DNA from: Desulfobacterales bacterium
GTDB lineage: Bacteria; Desulfobacterota; Desulfobacteria; Desulfobacterales; C00003060
Assembly (NCBI GenBank): GCA_030668505.1
Contig: DAOUTV010000005.1
Location: 1 to 20,044, forward strand
Reading direction: 5' to 3'
Length of the DNA stretch: 20,044 nucleotides
A program made the translations under genes and the position numbers. Under the pieces are notes generated by a model. It was not told the origin of the DNA. It searched no databases and saw only the letters and a program-made list of their open reading frames with translations. Positions 5,579 through 13,078 of this stretch are shown here, one piece after another (within the stretch, counting starts at the first letter, position 1; the number at the start of each line of letters is the position of its first letter).

Positions 5579-7678
5579 CTAAATATCCGGATTATAGCAG
5601 GTCAAACAGCATCGCATACAGCGGTTGGCCTCTTTCAGGGCTTCTTCTTCTGTAACTGTCAGGTCAACCTCAGCATAGGTATGGTTCCTTTCGTAAGATC
5701 CCGCCTCAAGTTCAGGTTGACCGATGCGGCCTTTTTGCTGGACGCCCTCTATGCTTTCAAAGATCGTACCGGGTATGTGGCCCTTCATACGCCTTGGGTC
5801 TACCCGGAGCCTGGTCTCAGGCATGGACATATCCTCTCCCATGAGATACTTGTGAACGCCCCGAGCAGCCCGTCTGGCACCCCCAATGGCTGAAACCAAT
5901 AGCCCTGGTGGGCCGGCGGAGTCTCCGCTGGAAAATACATACGGTATCGCTGTCTGATGGGTATCGGGATTGACCACAATCGAACCCCTGTTTGTTTCAA
6001 TCCTTGACGTGGCCCCCTCTTCTTTATCTGCAAAGGCAGAGTCTGTCGTCTGACCGATGGCCAGGACAAAAGTCTCAATCGGCAGCACTGTTTCAGAGCC
6101 TTTGATGGCCATGGGTTTCCGCCTGCCGCTGGCATCGGGTTCTCCTAACTCGTTTTTCAGGTATTCGATCCCCGTAAGATTCCCCTCATCATCGGTAACA
6201 AACTTTGTTGGGGTGCACATGGGAATGAATGTCACTCCTTCGTGTTGGCATGCCTCTACTTCAACCTTGTTTGCAGGCATGTCTTTGACTTCCCGACGGT
6301 AGAGGCAATAGACGTTTTCAGCACCCCTGCGAATACTGGACCTCAAGCAATCCATGGCAACATTGCCGCCGCCAATGACTGCTACGTTTTTACCCATCGG
6401 ACACGGATCTCCCACACCAGGCTCCGTCTGTGCTCTAAGATATATTGTTGCAGGGACAACTCCATTGACCTTATCTTCATCAGGGATGCGGGCAGAGGCA
6501 TGCTTCCAGGCCCCTATGGAAAAGACAACCGCGTCAAATCCGCCCCCTACGAGGGACTCCAGATCAAAATCCACACCGAACTTCACACTAGTCTTGACCT
6601 CAATGCCCCCCAAACCGAGAATCCGATTAATGTCTCTGTCCAGGCTTTCCTTGGGAAGACGGTATTCGGGGATGCCGTAGCGGATCATGCCGGCCAGCCG
6701 GGGCATCCATTCAAAGATCTTTACATTATGACCCAAGCGCCTCAAGAAGTATGCAGCCGAAAGACCACTGGGCCCGCCGCCAATAACAGCCACCTTGTAT
6801 CCGGTATCAGGGGCCACAGGGATCTTAACCTGGGCACCTTCATTGAACACCCAGTCCGAGCAAAAGCGCTTTAGTTGATTGATGGAAACCGGATCATCAG
6901 CCAAGGCCCTTCGACAGGCATCCTCGCATGGATGAGGACAGACACGGCCGCATGAAAGTGGGAATGGATTGCGCTCCATAATGGTAAGGTAAGCCTTGTC
7001 GTATTCCTTGTTTTTAATATGGTTGATATATGTAGGGATGTTGATCTCCGCAGGGCAGGTCTGTCGGCATGGTGCGAGACGATCAGTAACAAGGTTCATA
7101 TGTAGTATCCGGTCAGACGGTTTGCGCACCTGCATGATCCCCTTGGGGCATGCCTTTTCGCAGGCCCCGCAGCCAACACACTTTTCCGCGTCAACCACAG
7201 GATAACCATCAGGTCCAATCTTAAGGGCGTCAAATAGACATGCCTTCACGCAACTCCCAAACCCGAGGCAACCCACATCGCAATCCTTGGCCCCTGCATA
7301 AAGCAGATAGGCAGCCCGGCAATCGTTAACGCCCATATAAGTGAATTTCTCAGGTGCACGAAATCCGCCCGTACAGGTGTTTTGTGACGTGAGCGGCTCG
7401 GCTGCGCCGGCCTCCATACCCAGAACAGCAGCCACCTTTGCTGCACCGTCCGCGCCCGCTACTAGACAGGCACCCACACCCGCGTTACCAGCTACAATGG
7501 CCGCTGCACACGCCCCGCATCCGGTATAGCCGCACCCACCGCAGTTAGCGCCGGCCAGACAGTCTGCCACCAACGCAATGCGCGGGTCCTCCCACACATA
7601 AAAAACCTTGGAGGCAATCCCCAGCAATGTTCCGGAAACTGCCCCTAAACCCATCATGAGAAGTAAGGCTTCTATCAT
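5579..7678 (-). CDS. rnfB: RnfB ferredoxin subunit fused to GltD/NfnB-type NAD(P)H oxidoreductase
   Basis: Rnf subunit B receives or donates electrons at the cytoplasmic face. 699 residues against the usual 190-330. Order: an N-terminal hydrophobic anchor (about 1-25); the RnfB cluster motif C40, C46, C49, C54 (GANCGGCGYTGC); two ferredoxin-type [4Fe-4S] motifs (C133/137/143/147 and C167/170/173/177); then a whole GltD-like module. That module has N-terminal Cys (204, 208, 243, 247, 251, 255), FAD loop GGGPSG (about 300-305), NAD(P)H loop GGGNVAMD (about 436-443), LGEPDASGRRKP, and a tail RCMRCCLTC. ATG 7678 has AGGAGG 6 bases upstream. Last gene of the operon, 121 bp after rnfA. The fusion implies direct NAD(P)H exchange with the Rnf ferredoxin chain (inference). 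Confidence 0.93.
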   Translation of the reverse strand: MIEALLLMMGLGAVSGTLLGIASKVFYVWEDPRIALVADCLAGANCGGCGYTGCGACAAAIVAGNAGVGACLVAGADGAAKVAAVLGMEAGAAEPLTSQNTCTGGFRAPEKFTYMGVNDCRAAYLLYAGAKDCDVGCLGFGSCVKACLFDALKIGPDGYPVVDAEKCVGCGACEKACPKGIMQVRKPSDRILHMNLVTDRLAPCRQTCPAEINIPTYINHIKNKEYDKAYLTIMERNPFPLSCGRVCPHPCEDACRRALADDPVSINQLKRFCSDWVFNEGAQVKIPVAPDTGYKVAVIGGGPSGLSAAYFLRRLGHNVKIFEWMPRLAGMIRYGIPEYRLPKESLDRDINRILGLGGIEVKTSVKFGVDFDLESLVGGGFDAVVFSIGAWKHASARIPDEDKVNGVVPATIYLRAQTEPGVGDPCPMGKNVAVIGGGNVAMDCLRSSIRRGAENVYCLYRREVKDMPANKVEVEACQHEGVTFIPMCTPTKFVTDDEGNLTGIEYLKNELGEPDASGRRKPMAIKGSETVLPIETFVLAIGQTTDSAFADKEEGATSRIETNRGSIVVNPDTHQTAIPYVFSSGDSAGPPGLLVSAIGGARRAARGVHKYLMGEDMSMPETRLRVDPRRMKGHIPGTIFESIEGVQQKGRIGQPELEAGSYERNHTYAEVDLTVTEEEALKEANRCMRCCLTCYNPDI

Positions 7679-7691
7679 TTTTTCCTCCTAA

Positions 7692-7796
7692 TCCGGATAA
7701 ACCGGAATTAAGAAATTACTAATCTGCGAATTTAGGAATTAAGGGTATCCATCCTGTTTTAATCTCTTAATTCCTTAATTCCTTAATCCCTAAATT
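7692..7796. repeat. hairpins and 8-bp tandem repeat in the rnfA-rnfB gap
   Basis: TCCGG-ATAAA-CCGGA (7692-7706) lies directly upstream of the rnfB Shine-Dalgarno. AATTTAGGAATTAAGGG (7729-7745) is complementary, with one extra unit, to the 3' block ending CCCTAAATT (7774-7796). That block begins within three CTTAATTC-type 8-bp units (7766-7789, the last CTTAATCC). The rnfA-rnfB mRNA can fold here, which could set different expression for the large RnfB (inference). Confidence 0.6.
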
Positions 7797-7799
7797 TGT

Positions 7800-8375
7800 T
7801 TAAATCATCCCTTTGAACCCGAGGAACGAAAGGGACATAAATCCAGCCGTAACCAGGGCAATGGCAACGTCCTGCAAAGGCCCGGGCACCCGTCCTATGG
7901 TAATCCGCTCGCGCAACCCTGCAAACAGGATCAGGGCGAGGCCAAAGCCGGCCGGGTAGGCCAAAGAGGAAACAAGCATCTCCAGAAAGTTGTACTCTTC
8001 CTTGATATTGATGAGACACACACCCATGACCGCACAGTTGGTCGTAATCAAGGGGAGAAAGATGCCCAGCCCCGCATAAAGGGCCGGCATGCTCTTCTTC
8101 ATAAAGATTTCCACAAACTGAACAAGCGCGGCGATCACCACGATGAATACGATAGTCCTTATATACTCAAGCCCCAACGGTTTTAAGAAAACCGCCTCGA
8201 AAATCCAGGTCACAATACCTGCTAAGGCAAGGACAAAGACCACGGCCATGGCCATCCCCGTAGCGTTGTCCATGCTTTTGGACGTGCCCAGAAAGGGACA
8301 GTTGCCCAGATATTGAATCAGCAGGATGTTGTTGACCAGGATAGCGCCTACGGCCAGTAAGATATAATCTCCCAT
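7800..8375 (-). CDS. rnfA: RnfA membrane subunit
   Basis: Integral membrane subunit that with RnfE forms the core across which electrons pass through a membrane-embedded iron-sulfur cluster, coupled to ion transport. 191 residues, normal for RnfA, with about six hydrophobic segments. The two family Cys are present: C26 in LGNCPFLGTSK and C114 in ITTNCAVMGVC. ATG 8375 is preceded by GAAGGAGAAATCCG. It lies 112 bp after rnfE, a longer gap than elsewhere in the operon, containing two hairpins. Confidence 0.96.
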   Translation of the reverse strand: MGDYILLAVGAILVNNILLIQYLGNCPFLGTSKSMDNATGMAMAVVFVLALAGIVTWIFEAVFLKPLGLEYIRTIVFIVVIAALVQFVEIFMKKSMPALYAGLGIFLPLITTNCAVMGVCLINIKEEYNFLEMLVSSLAYPAGFGLALILFAGLRERITIGRVPGPLQDVAIALVTAGFMSLSFLGFKGMI

Positions 8376-8408
8376 CGGATTTCTCCTTCTGTTATCTTAT
8401 TGCTAATC

Positions 8409-8478
8409 AAAAACGTGAGTAAGATCTACGTTTTTTTGCCTTTTGGTTTCCTCTTTGAACTTCGAACTTTAGTTCGAA
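8409..8478. repeat. two perfect inverted repeats in the rnfE-rnfA gap
   Basis: AAAAACGT (8409-8416) pairs with ACGTTTTT (8428-8435), and TTCGAAC (8461-8467) with GTTCGAA (8472-8478) across a 4-base loop. In the minus-strand mRNA the second hairpin forms 9 bases after the rnfE stop and the first about 35 nt before the rnfA start. They could be a processing site, partial terminator or stabiliser. Confidence 0.6.
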
Positions 8479-8487
8479 AAGCTTATA

Positions 8488-9096
8488 CTATTTCCCCACC
8501 ATGTTCATGACGGCAAGCATTAGACCCAGGCAGACAAACGCACCAGGGGCTTCAACCATGAACGTAAACGGCTCAAAGGACGGCCCGAATAGTTGAATGA
8601 CAGTATCTGAAAATGGAACGGAGATGGTACCGGCACCAAAGGCCTCACGAATTCCGGCCAAAGCACCCAGGGCAATCGTGAATCCCACTCCAATACCAAA
8701 ACCGTCTGCTATGGATGCTACAGGGGGGTTCTTGGAGGCAAAGGCCTCGGCTCGCCCAAGGATAACACAGTTCACCACGATCAGAGGAATAAAGATACCC
8801 AGTTGTAGAAAAAGCGGATAGGTAAAAGCCTGCATGACGAGTTCTACCACCACGACAAACGTAGCAATGATGATGATGAAACACGGCACCCTTACCTGGC
8901 TGGGTATAATGTTGCGCAGCATAGAGACCAGGACATTCGAACACACAAGTACAAAGGTGGCTGCAACCCCCATCCCGACGCCGTTAGCAACCGTCTTGGT
9001 GACCGCCAACACCGGACAAAGCCCGAGGACAAGCCTAAAAGGCGGAATCTCTTCCCATAACCCCTTGGTAAATTCTTGGACAATTGTTTTGGCCAT
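8488..9096 (-). CDS. rnfE: RnfE membrane subunit
   Basis: Inverted-topology partner of RnfA in the membrane core. 202 residues, usual length about 195-235. The two cluster Cys are C27 (LGLCPVLAVTK) and C110 (VVNCVILGRAEAFASKN), the latter a signature of RnfE/NqrD. About six transmembrane stretches. The start ATG at 9096 is preceded by a purine-rich GGGAGAAG. Only 11 bp separate it from the rnfG stop, so it is part of a tightly packed block. Confidence 0.96.
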   Translation of the reverse strand: MAKTIVQEFTKGLWEEIPPFRLVLGLCPVLAVTKTVANGVGMGVAATFVLVCSNVLVSMLRNIIPSQVRVPCFIIIIATFVVVVELVMQAFTYPLFLQLGIFIPLIVVNCVILGRAEAFASKNPPVASIADGFGIGVGFTIALGALAGIREAFGAGTISVPFSDTVIQLFGPSFEPFTFMVEAPGAFVCLGLMLAVMNMVGK

Positions 9097-9107
9097 AACT
9101 CTTCTCC

Positions 9108-9701
9108 CTATTTGGCAAAAGCCTTGGCTTGCTCTATGATTTGTGGCTTCAGTTTACTATAGAATCCCGAGCTGTCCGTAACACCCTGGCACACACCTTG
9201 GGATGTTATCGTAGCGCCTGATACCGCATCTATCTGCCCCCCGTCCGATTTAACCTTGAAAGACTCGGTGATGGACGAACCCTTGAACTGGGCCCTGAAG
9301 GACGGATCATCTTTCGCCCTTGAACCCAAACCCGGGGTCTCAGCGTGGGTGGTGACACCCATACCCAGCAATTTATCCGTCTCAAGGTTGACGCCCACCA
9401 TGACGCCAATGTCTCCCCCAAAACCCTTGCCAAAGGATTCAAAGACGACAGTGTTGGCCTTGCCATCGAATACACCGACATAGAAGCCCCTCTCTACCTC
9501 ACCGTCTGGGATCTTAAAGCGATCGACGAGCGGATCATTGCTACATCCTTCCAGGATCTCTAAGATGGCAGGCCCTTTTACAAACTTGAGCTGCTGGTAC
9601 TCGATTTGCTCCGCAGTACTTGATTTAACACCCGCCAGCAACGCACCGCCACAGGCCGCCAGAATGGCAAGAACCACGATCATCCTTATGATATCACGCA
9701 T
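9108..9701 (-). CDS. rnfG: RnfG, FMN-bearing periplasmic subunit
   Basis: Membrane-anchored electron carrier with covalently bound FMN. 197 residues: a single N-terminal hydrophobic anchor (about 5-24) followed by an FMN-binding domain exposed outside the cytoplasmic membrane. The covalent flavin site is SGATITS near residues 161-167, where the family uses the second Thr (about T166), normally attached by ApbE. Conserved THAETPGLGSR is also present. The start overlaps the rnfD stop by 8 bp, indicating translational coupling. The periplasmic flavin is a natural partner for the cytochrome encoded at the head of the operon (inference). Confidence 0.95.
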   Translation of the reverse strand: MRDIIRMIVVLAILAACGGALLAGVKSSTAEQIEYQQLKFVKGPAILEILEGCSNDPLVDRFKIPDGEVERGFYVGVFDGKANTVVFESFGKGFGGDIGVMVGVNLETDKLLGMGVTTHAETPGLGSRAKDDPSFRAQFKGSSITESFKVKSDGGQIDAVSGATITSQGVCQGVTDSSGFYSKLKPQIIEQAKAFAK

Positions 9702-10662
9702 TTTCTACCACCTTTCCAATCGCTTTGGGTCTGATCTTGTCCAGAAGTGGATTGCAAAGATTCATGAGGAGAACAGCGAAAACAACCCCATCCACATAGG
9801 CCCCGATATTTCTGATGAGCACTGTCATCATCCCGGCCATGGCCCCGAAAATAAGCATGGGAATAAAGTTGGCCGGAGATGAAGAGTCTTCGGGTACCAG
9901 GAAAAAGGCTGCAATCAATGTATAACCGGTCAACAAGTGGAAGAGAGGACCGGCATATTTGGCAGAATCGGACAGGTTGAACAGGAGGGCGGTAATGAAC
10001 ACCCCTGCCAAAAAGGAAAGGGAGAGCTCCCATCGCATATACCCCCGCAACATAAGGTAGAGCCCCCCTACAATCAGTCCCAGGCCGAAGGTGGATCCGA
10101 TAGCCCCTGCCTGTCTACCCATAAAGAGATCGCCCAGGCCAAATTTGCTAATGGCCTCCGGGCCAAAAGCCTTCAAATCGGCCAGTGGATAAGTCATGAC
10201 AAAACCCAGATCATAATGGCGAAGGGATTCGTTAAAATCAAAGATCCCCGTGAATGAAATAACGAGCATGGCCAGGGCGAGAAGGGGGGGATTCAAGGGA
10301 TTAAACCCGATCCCACCGAATATCTGTTTTCCTACGATAATGGCAATTAACGTTCCCAGTGCAATGAGCCACCAGGGTGCGGTAGCCGGCATGAGCATGC
10401 CCAGCAGGAGCCCGGTGACCGCAGCGCTTCCGTCGCCAACGGAAGCAGGCTTTTTCAAGATCAGATTCCAAACGACTTCCCAGATCATGGCACAGGCCAT
10501 GGCAAAGGCAATTACCGCGAGAGCCGGTGCGCCATACTGACTAATGCCCATCAACACGGCAGGAAGTGCGGCAATCATGATATTGTAATTCTTTGAAGAT
10601 ATCTTGCTGCCGTCGTGCCAATAAGGCGCGTGGGCCACAACAAGTTTCTTTTGACTACTCAT
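9694..10662 (-). CDS. rnfD: RnfD membrane subunit
   Basis: Membrane subunit homologous to NqrB. The start is placed at ATG 10662 (MSSQKKLVVAHAPYWHDG) because GGAGG lies 6 bases upstream; ATG 10677 in the same frame lacks this and lies deep in rnfC. 322 residues with 8-10 hydrophobic segments; conserved DGSAAVTGLLLGMLMP, GGIGFNPLNPPLLAL, AGAIGSTFGLGLIVGGLYL and YVDGVVFAVLLMNLCNPLLD. Its 5' end overlaps rnfC by 8 bp and its 3' end overlaps rnfG by 8 bp. The canonical SGAT flavinylation motif is not evident; the corresponding stretch seems to read VMTYPLADLK (about 155-164). See findings. Confidence 0.94.
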   Translation of the reverse strand: MSSQKKLVVAHAPYWHDGSKISSKNYNIMIAALPAVLMGISQYGAPALAVIAFAMACAMIWEVVWNLILKKPASVGDGSAAVTGLLLGMLMPATAPWWLIALGTLIAIIVGKQIFGGIGFNPLNPPLLALAMLVISFTGIFDFNESLRHYDLGFVMTYPLADLKAFGPEAISKFGLGDLFMGRQAGAIGSTFGLGLIVGGLYLMLRGYMRWELSLSFLAGVFITALLFNLSDSAKYAGPLFHLLTGYTLIAAFFLVPEDSSSPANFIPMLIFGAMAGMMTVLIRNIGAYVDGVVFAVLLMNLCNPLLDKIRPKAIGKVVENA

Positions 10663-11920
10663 TGGCTGCCTCCGCAATTTCGATCAGGCTAAGTTCATAT
10701 TTTGCTAACTTGATGTACTGAAAAATCGGGATTCTGGACACGCACACATAAGAACACAACCCACACTCAATGCAGCAATGAAGGTCATACATAGCTGCGG
10801 CATCCTCGTAAAGGCGAGCCTCCAGGAACCTGACGAGCATATTCACCGGAATCTTGACCGGACAGATCCTGATACATTCACCGCAGTTGATGCACGGATA
10901 ATCCGTGGTCTGGGCGCTATCGACGTCATCCTGAACTACGATACCGTCTGTGTCGGGCTCCAGTCCCAGGTCTTCGGAATAGGTGGCCGATCCCCTCATG
11001 GGGCCGCCCAGGATGAGACGATCCCGATCGTTTAGTGAGACATTGCAGGCTTGAAGTACGTCATTTATCGGGGTGCCGATTCGAGCTCTTACATTAGTGG
11101 TGCTTCCGTCTTTTCCAGCTACCGTGACGACCTTGGTAACGCAGAGTCTGCCGGTCTCAAACGCTGTCCCTAATGCTGCAACGGCTTCTGCATTAATAAA
11201 GAAAACCCCCTCATCCTCCACTGTATCACCGGCTGATACCACCTGGCCTAGTACATCCTTCATAATCATATGAGGAAGGCTGTTCGGGTAGGTGGCCCTG
11301 ACCACTTTCACTTCTGCGCCTGTAGTATTGGCCTGTTGAACCAGGTTTTCCGGCACTGCGATAAGAATCCGGTCTGCTCCCGTCATCTGTTTAAGGGCGT
11401 CAACACCGCTTTTGATGCCGGCAGCCTCGTTTTGGACCACACACTGATTTGCTGTAAGGAGTAAATCCTGATCCATCCCGGCGATGACAATGGTTCGTAT
11501 GGTATTTTCGGGATCAGTAAAGGCCTTGAAGGAAGGGCTGCCGGGTGCGTATTCAAAAAACTTAAGGCCTGTATCAAGGGTTGGGGTCTTATTGAAGCTA
11601 TCATCCCATTCGTCTTGGCTACGGGCGTCGATGGTGATAGCCGTATATCGTTGCCCAAGGGTTCCTACATGTGGAGCCATGGCTGATATGGTGCCGGTAA
11701 CCGATGAGATAACATATTCATCACTGTCTGGAGCTGCAGAAAGTCGTTGCCCGGTCTTTACCGCATCACCGACTTTGAGCGCACTAGCATGCCCTCCGTT
11801 CTTTGGCTCTTGCAATAACAGGATGACCTTGCTTGGAACAGGAAGATCTCGGGTCTGATCCGGTATCAGGTTGTACTGTAACCTCGGCTTCACCAAACCT
11901 ATAAATGATTTTTTTATCAT
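10655..11920 (-). CDS. rnfC: RnfC, divergent iron-sulfur subunit
   Basis: Peripheral cytoplasmic subunit that in typical Rnf carries the NADH/FMN site. 421 residues. It has an N-terminal barrel-sandwich region with KVGDAVKTGQ (about 49-58) and SSVTGTISAM (72-81), a middle domain, then two [4Fe-4S] motifs: C343/346/349/353 (CINCGECIRIC) and C383/386/389/393 (CIECGLCSYVC). The segment where other RnfC have GxGGAGFPT reads YAPGSPSFKAF (about 124-134), and NxxECEPY reads AGMDQDLL, so the nucleotide/flavin site looks lost. ATG 11920 follows the cytochrome stop by 39 bp with a weak Shine-Dalgarno. Assignment rests on the cluster motifs, ILGGPMRG and operon position. Confidence 0.92.
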   Translation of the reverse strand: MIKKSFIGLVKPRLQYNLIPDQTRDLPVPSKVILLLQEPKNGGHASALKVGDAVKTGQRLSAAPDSDEYVISSVTGTISAMAPHVGTLGQRYTAITIDARSQDEWDDSFNKTPTLDTGLKFFEYAPGSPSFKAFTDPENTIRTIVIAGMDQDLLLTANQCVVQNEAAGIKSGVDALKQMTGADRILIAVPENLVQQANTTGAEVKVVRATYPNSLPHMIMKDVLGQVVSAGDTVEDEGVFFINAEAVAALGTAFETGRLCVTKVVTVAGKDGSTTNVRARIGTPINDVLQACNVSLNDRDRLILGGPMRGSATYSEDLGLEPDTDGIVVQDDVDSAQTTDYPCINCGECIRICPVKIPVNMLVRFLEARLYEDAAAMYDLHCCIECGLCSYVCVSRIPIFQYIKLAKYELSLIEIAEAANE

Positions 11921-11959
11921 AAGCTCAACCCTTTGTTTTAGAATTCCATTAGCAGCTTG

Positions 11960-12325
11960 CTACATAATATGACAAGCGGCACACTCGACCGGACCGGCCC
12001 CGCTGTCCTCATGGCAGCCTTTGCAATTGGTGTGCAGGGCATCACCCCTCTTGGGATCGCTGTCCGGGCCATGACAATCCTCCCCACTACACGACTGAGA
12101 TTCATCCTGTTCTTCGTGATGGCAATCATCGCACGCAATACCATAGCCCGCGTCGTCCGTGTGTGTCTTGTGATCAAACAGAATTTTTCCCGCGGTGCTC
12201 TTAAACATGAGCCTTACGGGTTCTTCGGGTGTTTTTTGCGGGAAAGCCGCGTAGCAGACGACACCCACAACGAGCAAGATTGCCGCAAGGGCAAATGCCA
12301 ATGCTTGTTCATTCTTTGAGCTCAT
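11960..12325 (-). CDS. membrane-anchored tetraheme c-type cytochrome (c3/c7-like)
   Basis: 121 residues. A hydrophobic N-terminal segment (about 8-28, AFALAAILLVVGVVCYAAF) without a clear signal-peptidase site suggests an uncleaved anchor with a periplasmic domain. There are four heme c attachment sites: CDDCH, CSGEDCH (the CX4CH variant common in class III cytochromes), CKGCH and CAACH, plus further His (DHKTH, CHH) available as distal ligands. It is the first gene of the rnf operon, 39 bp before rnfC. Known parallels are the MmcA cytochrome of the Methanosarcina acetivorans rnf operon and cytochromes encoded beside rnf in sulfate reducers. Probable role: electron exchange between the Rnf periplasmic flavins and soluble cytochromes (inference). 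Confidence 0.9.
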   Translation of the reverse strand: MSSKNEQALAFALAAILLVVGVVCYAAFPQKTPEEPVRLMFKSTAGKILFDHKTHTDDAGYGIACDDCHHEEQDESQSCSGEDCHGPDSDPKRGDALHTNCKGCHEDSGAGPVECAACHIM

Positions 12326-12517
12326 TTTTTCTCATATTCCTTTCGCTGAACCTGACTTGTTGAAAGGGTGGATTTCCACAAGATTTGTAAACTTAGGGGG
12401 TAATCGCGTCTGGCTAGATAATGTGCAATCGGTGTGAGATACAGCATATGTACCTTTTCTCCGCAACGTGTTTGAAATAATGAACAGGAGCCAAAAACAC
12501 GAAATAAGGTTGGCCCC

Positions 12518-12546
12518 CCTATATGACAACAACCGACTAATGTCAA
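12518..12546 (-). promoter_or_regulatory. sigma70-type promoter of the cytochrome-rnf operon
   Basis: On the minus strand TTGACA (12546-12541) is followed after exactly 17 bp by TATAGG (12523-12518). The -35 is perfect and the -10 matches 4 of 6 consensus positions. Transcription would start near 12510, giving a leader of about 185 nt before the cytochrome ATG at 12325. Confidence 0.6.
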
Positions 12547-12786
12547 GAAGAAATTTGCTACAACGTAGTGACTTATTTGTTGATTGTCACAGGCAGTCGT
12601 GATGCCTGATTTGCCTGCCGGTCGGAAACGATAGTCGCTCCAAGGATTTTGGTGTGGGCCTAAGACCTTCCCGTCCCTCCTATCTATATAATGGTAGGGC
12701 TGGTTTCAAATTCTTGGTTTTGCTGCTTGAAAAATGGTTTCACGATCGAGTCGTTTCTTCAGGCAACCCGCGTCCGGAAAAAGCCC

Positions 12787-12815
12787 TTGACAAATTCAGT
12801 TATAGGCGGTATGGG
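12787..12815 (+). promoter_or_regulatory. sigma70-type promoter of the hdr operon
   Basis: TTGACA (12787-12792) is followed after 17 bp by TATGGG (12810-12815). It points toward hdrA, whose ATG is 263 bp downstream. The -35 is perfect, the -10 only moderate. No better pair is visible closer to the gene. Confidence 0.45.
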
Positions 12816-13078
12816 GAGAGTCTCTTGATGCCATTTCCATATTGATCTTGATTGATTTGCTGCACCCAAGCAGAAGAATCTCTCAACAAGTTAAGAGCCT
12901 TGCAGCGCAGCTTAGAGCTTACTTTTTCAGAACATCATTAAGAAATAAGCAAAACAAGACTCTTTTTATGGTCGGTATGGTCGATTATCGCTAAATCGTC
13001 AGGTAATGTTTAGGAGTTTGCCGTTTTACAATTTTTTGACTACCCAGTGCTTGGCATTGGGGCGACAGGAGGTTCGAT

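Larger units (their letters stand above)
12326..13078. other. 753-bp divergent intergenic region
   Basis: It separates the minus-strand rnf operon from the plus-strand hdr operon. One good -35/-10 pair is visible for each strand (12518-12546 minus, 12787-12815 plus). No gene is recognised: the 63- to 74-codon frames here (for example 12322-12546 minus and 12654-12845 plus) lack ribosome-binding sites and family motifs. The leaders would be about 185 nt (rnf) and about 255 nt (hdr), long enough for regulatory RNA, but I see no known riboswitch. A TATATAAT (12685-12692) lacks a matching -35. Confidence 0.6.

Noticed and set aside
5681..6874. Several plus-strand ORFs inside rnfB
   Set aside because: Antisense shadows of the strongly supported rnfB-gltD gene.
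12322..12546. 74-codon minus-strand ORF overlapping the cytochrome start
   Set aside because: It overlaps the promoter -35 and the leader; no family motif.
12654..12845. 63-codon ORF in the divergent region
   Set aside because: GTG start with no ribosome-binding site; contains the candidate hdr promoter; no recognisable family.
13040..13078. Possible sigma54 promoter (TTGGCATTGGGGCG) before hdrA
   Set aside because: GG is present but GC is not found at the required -12 spacing.
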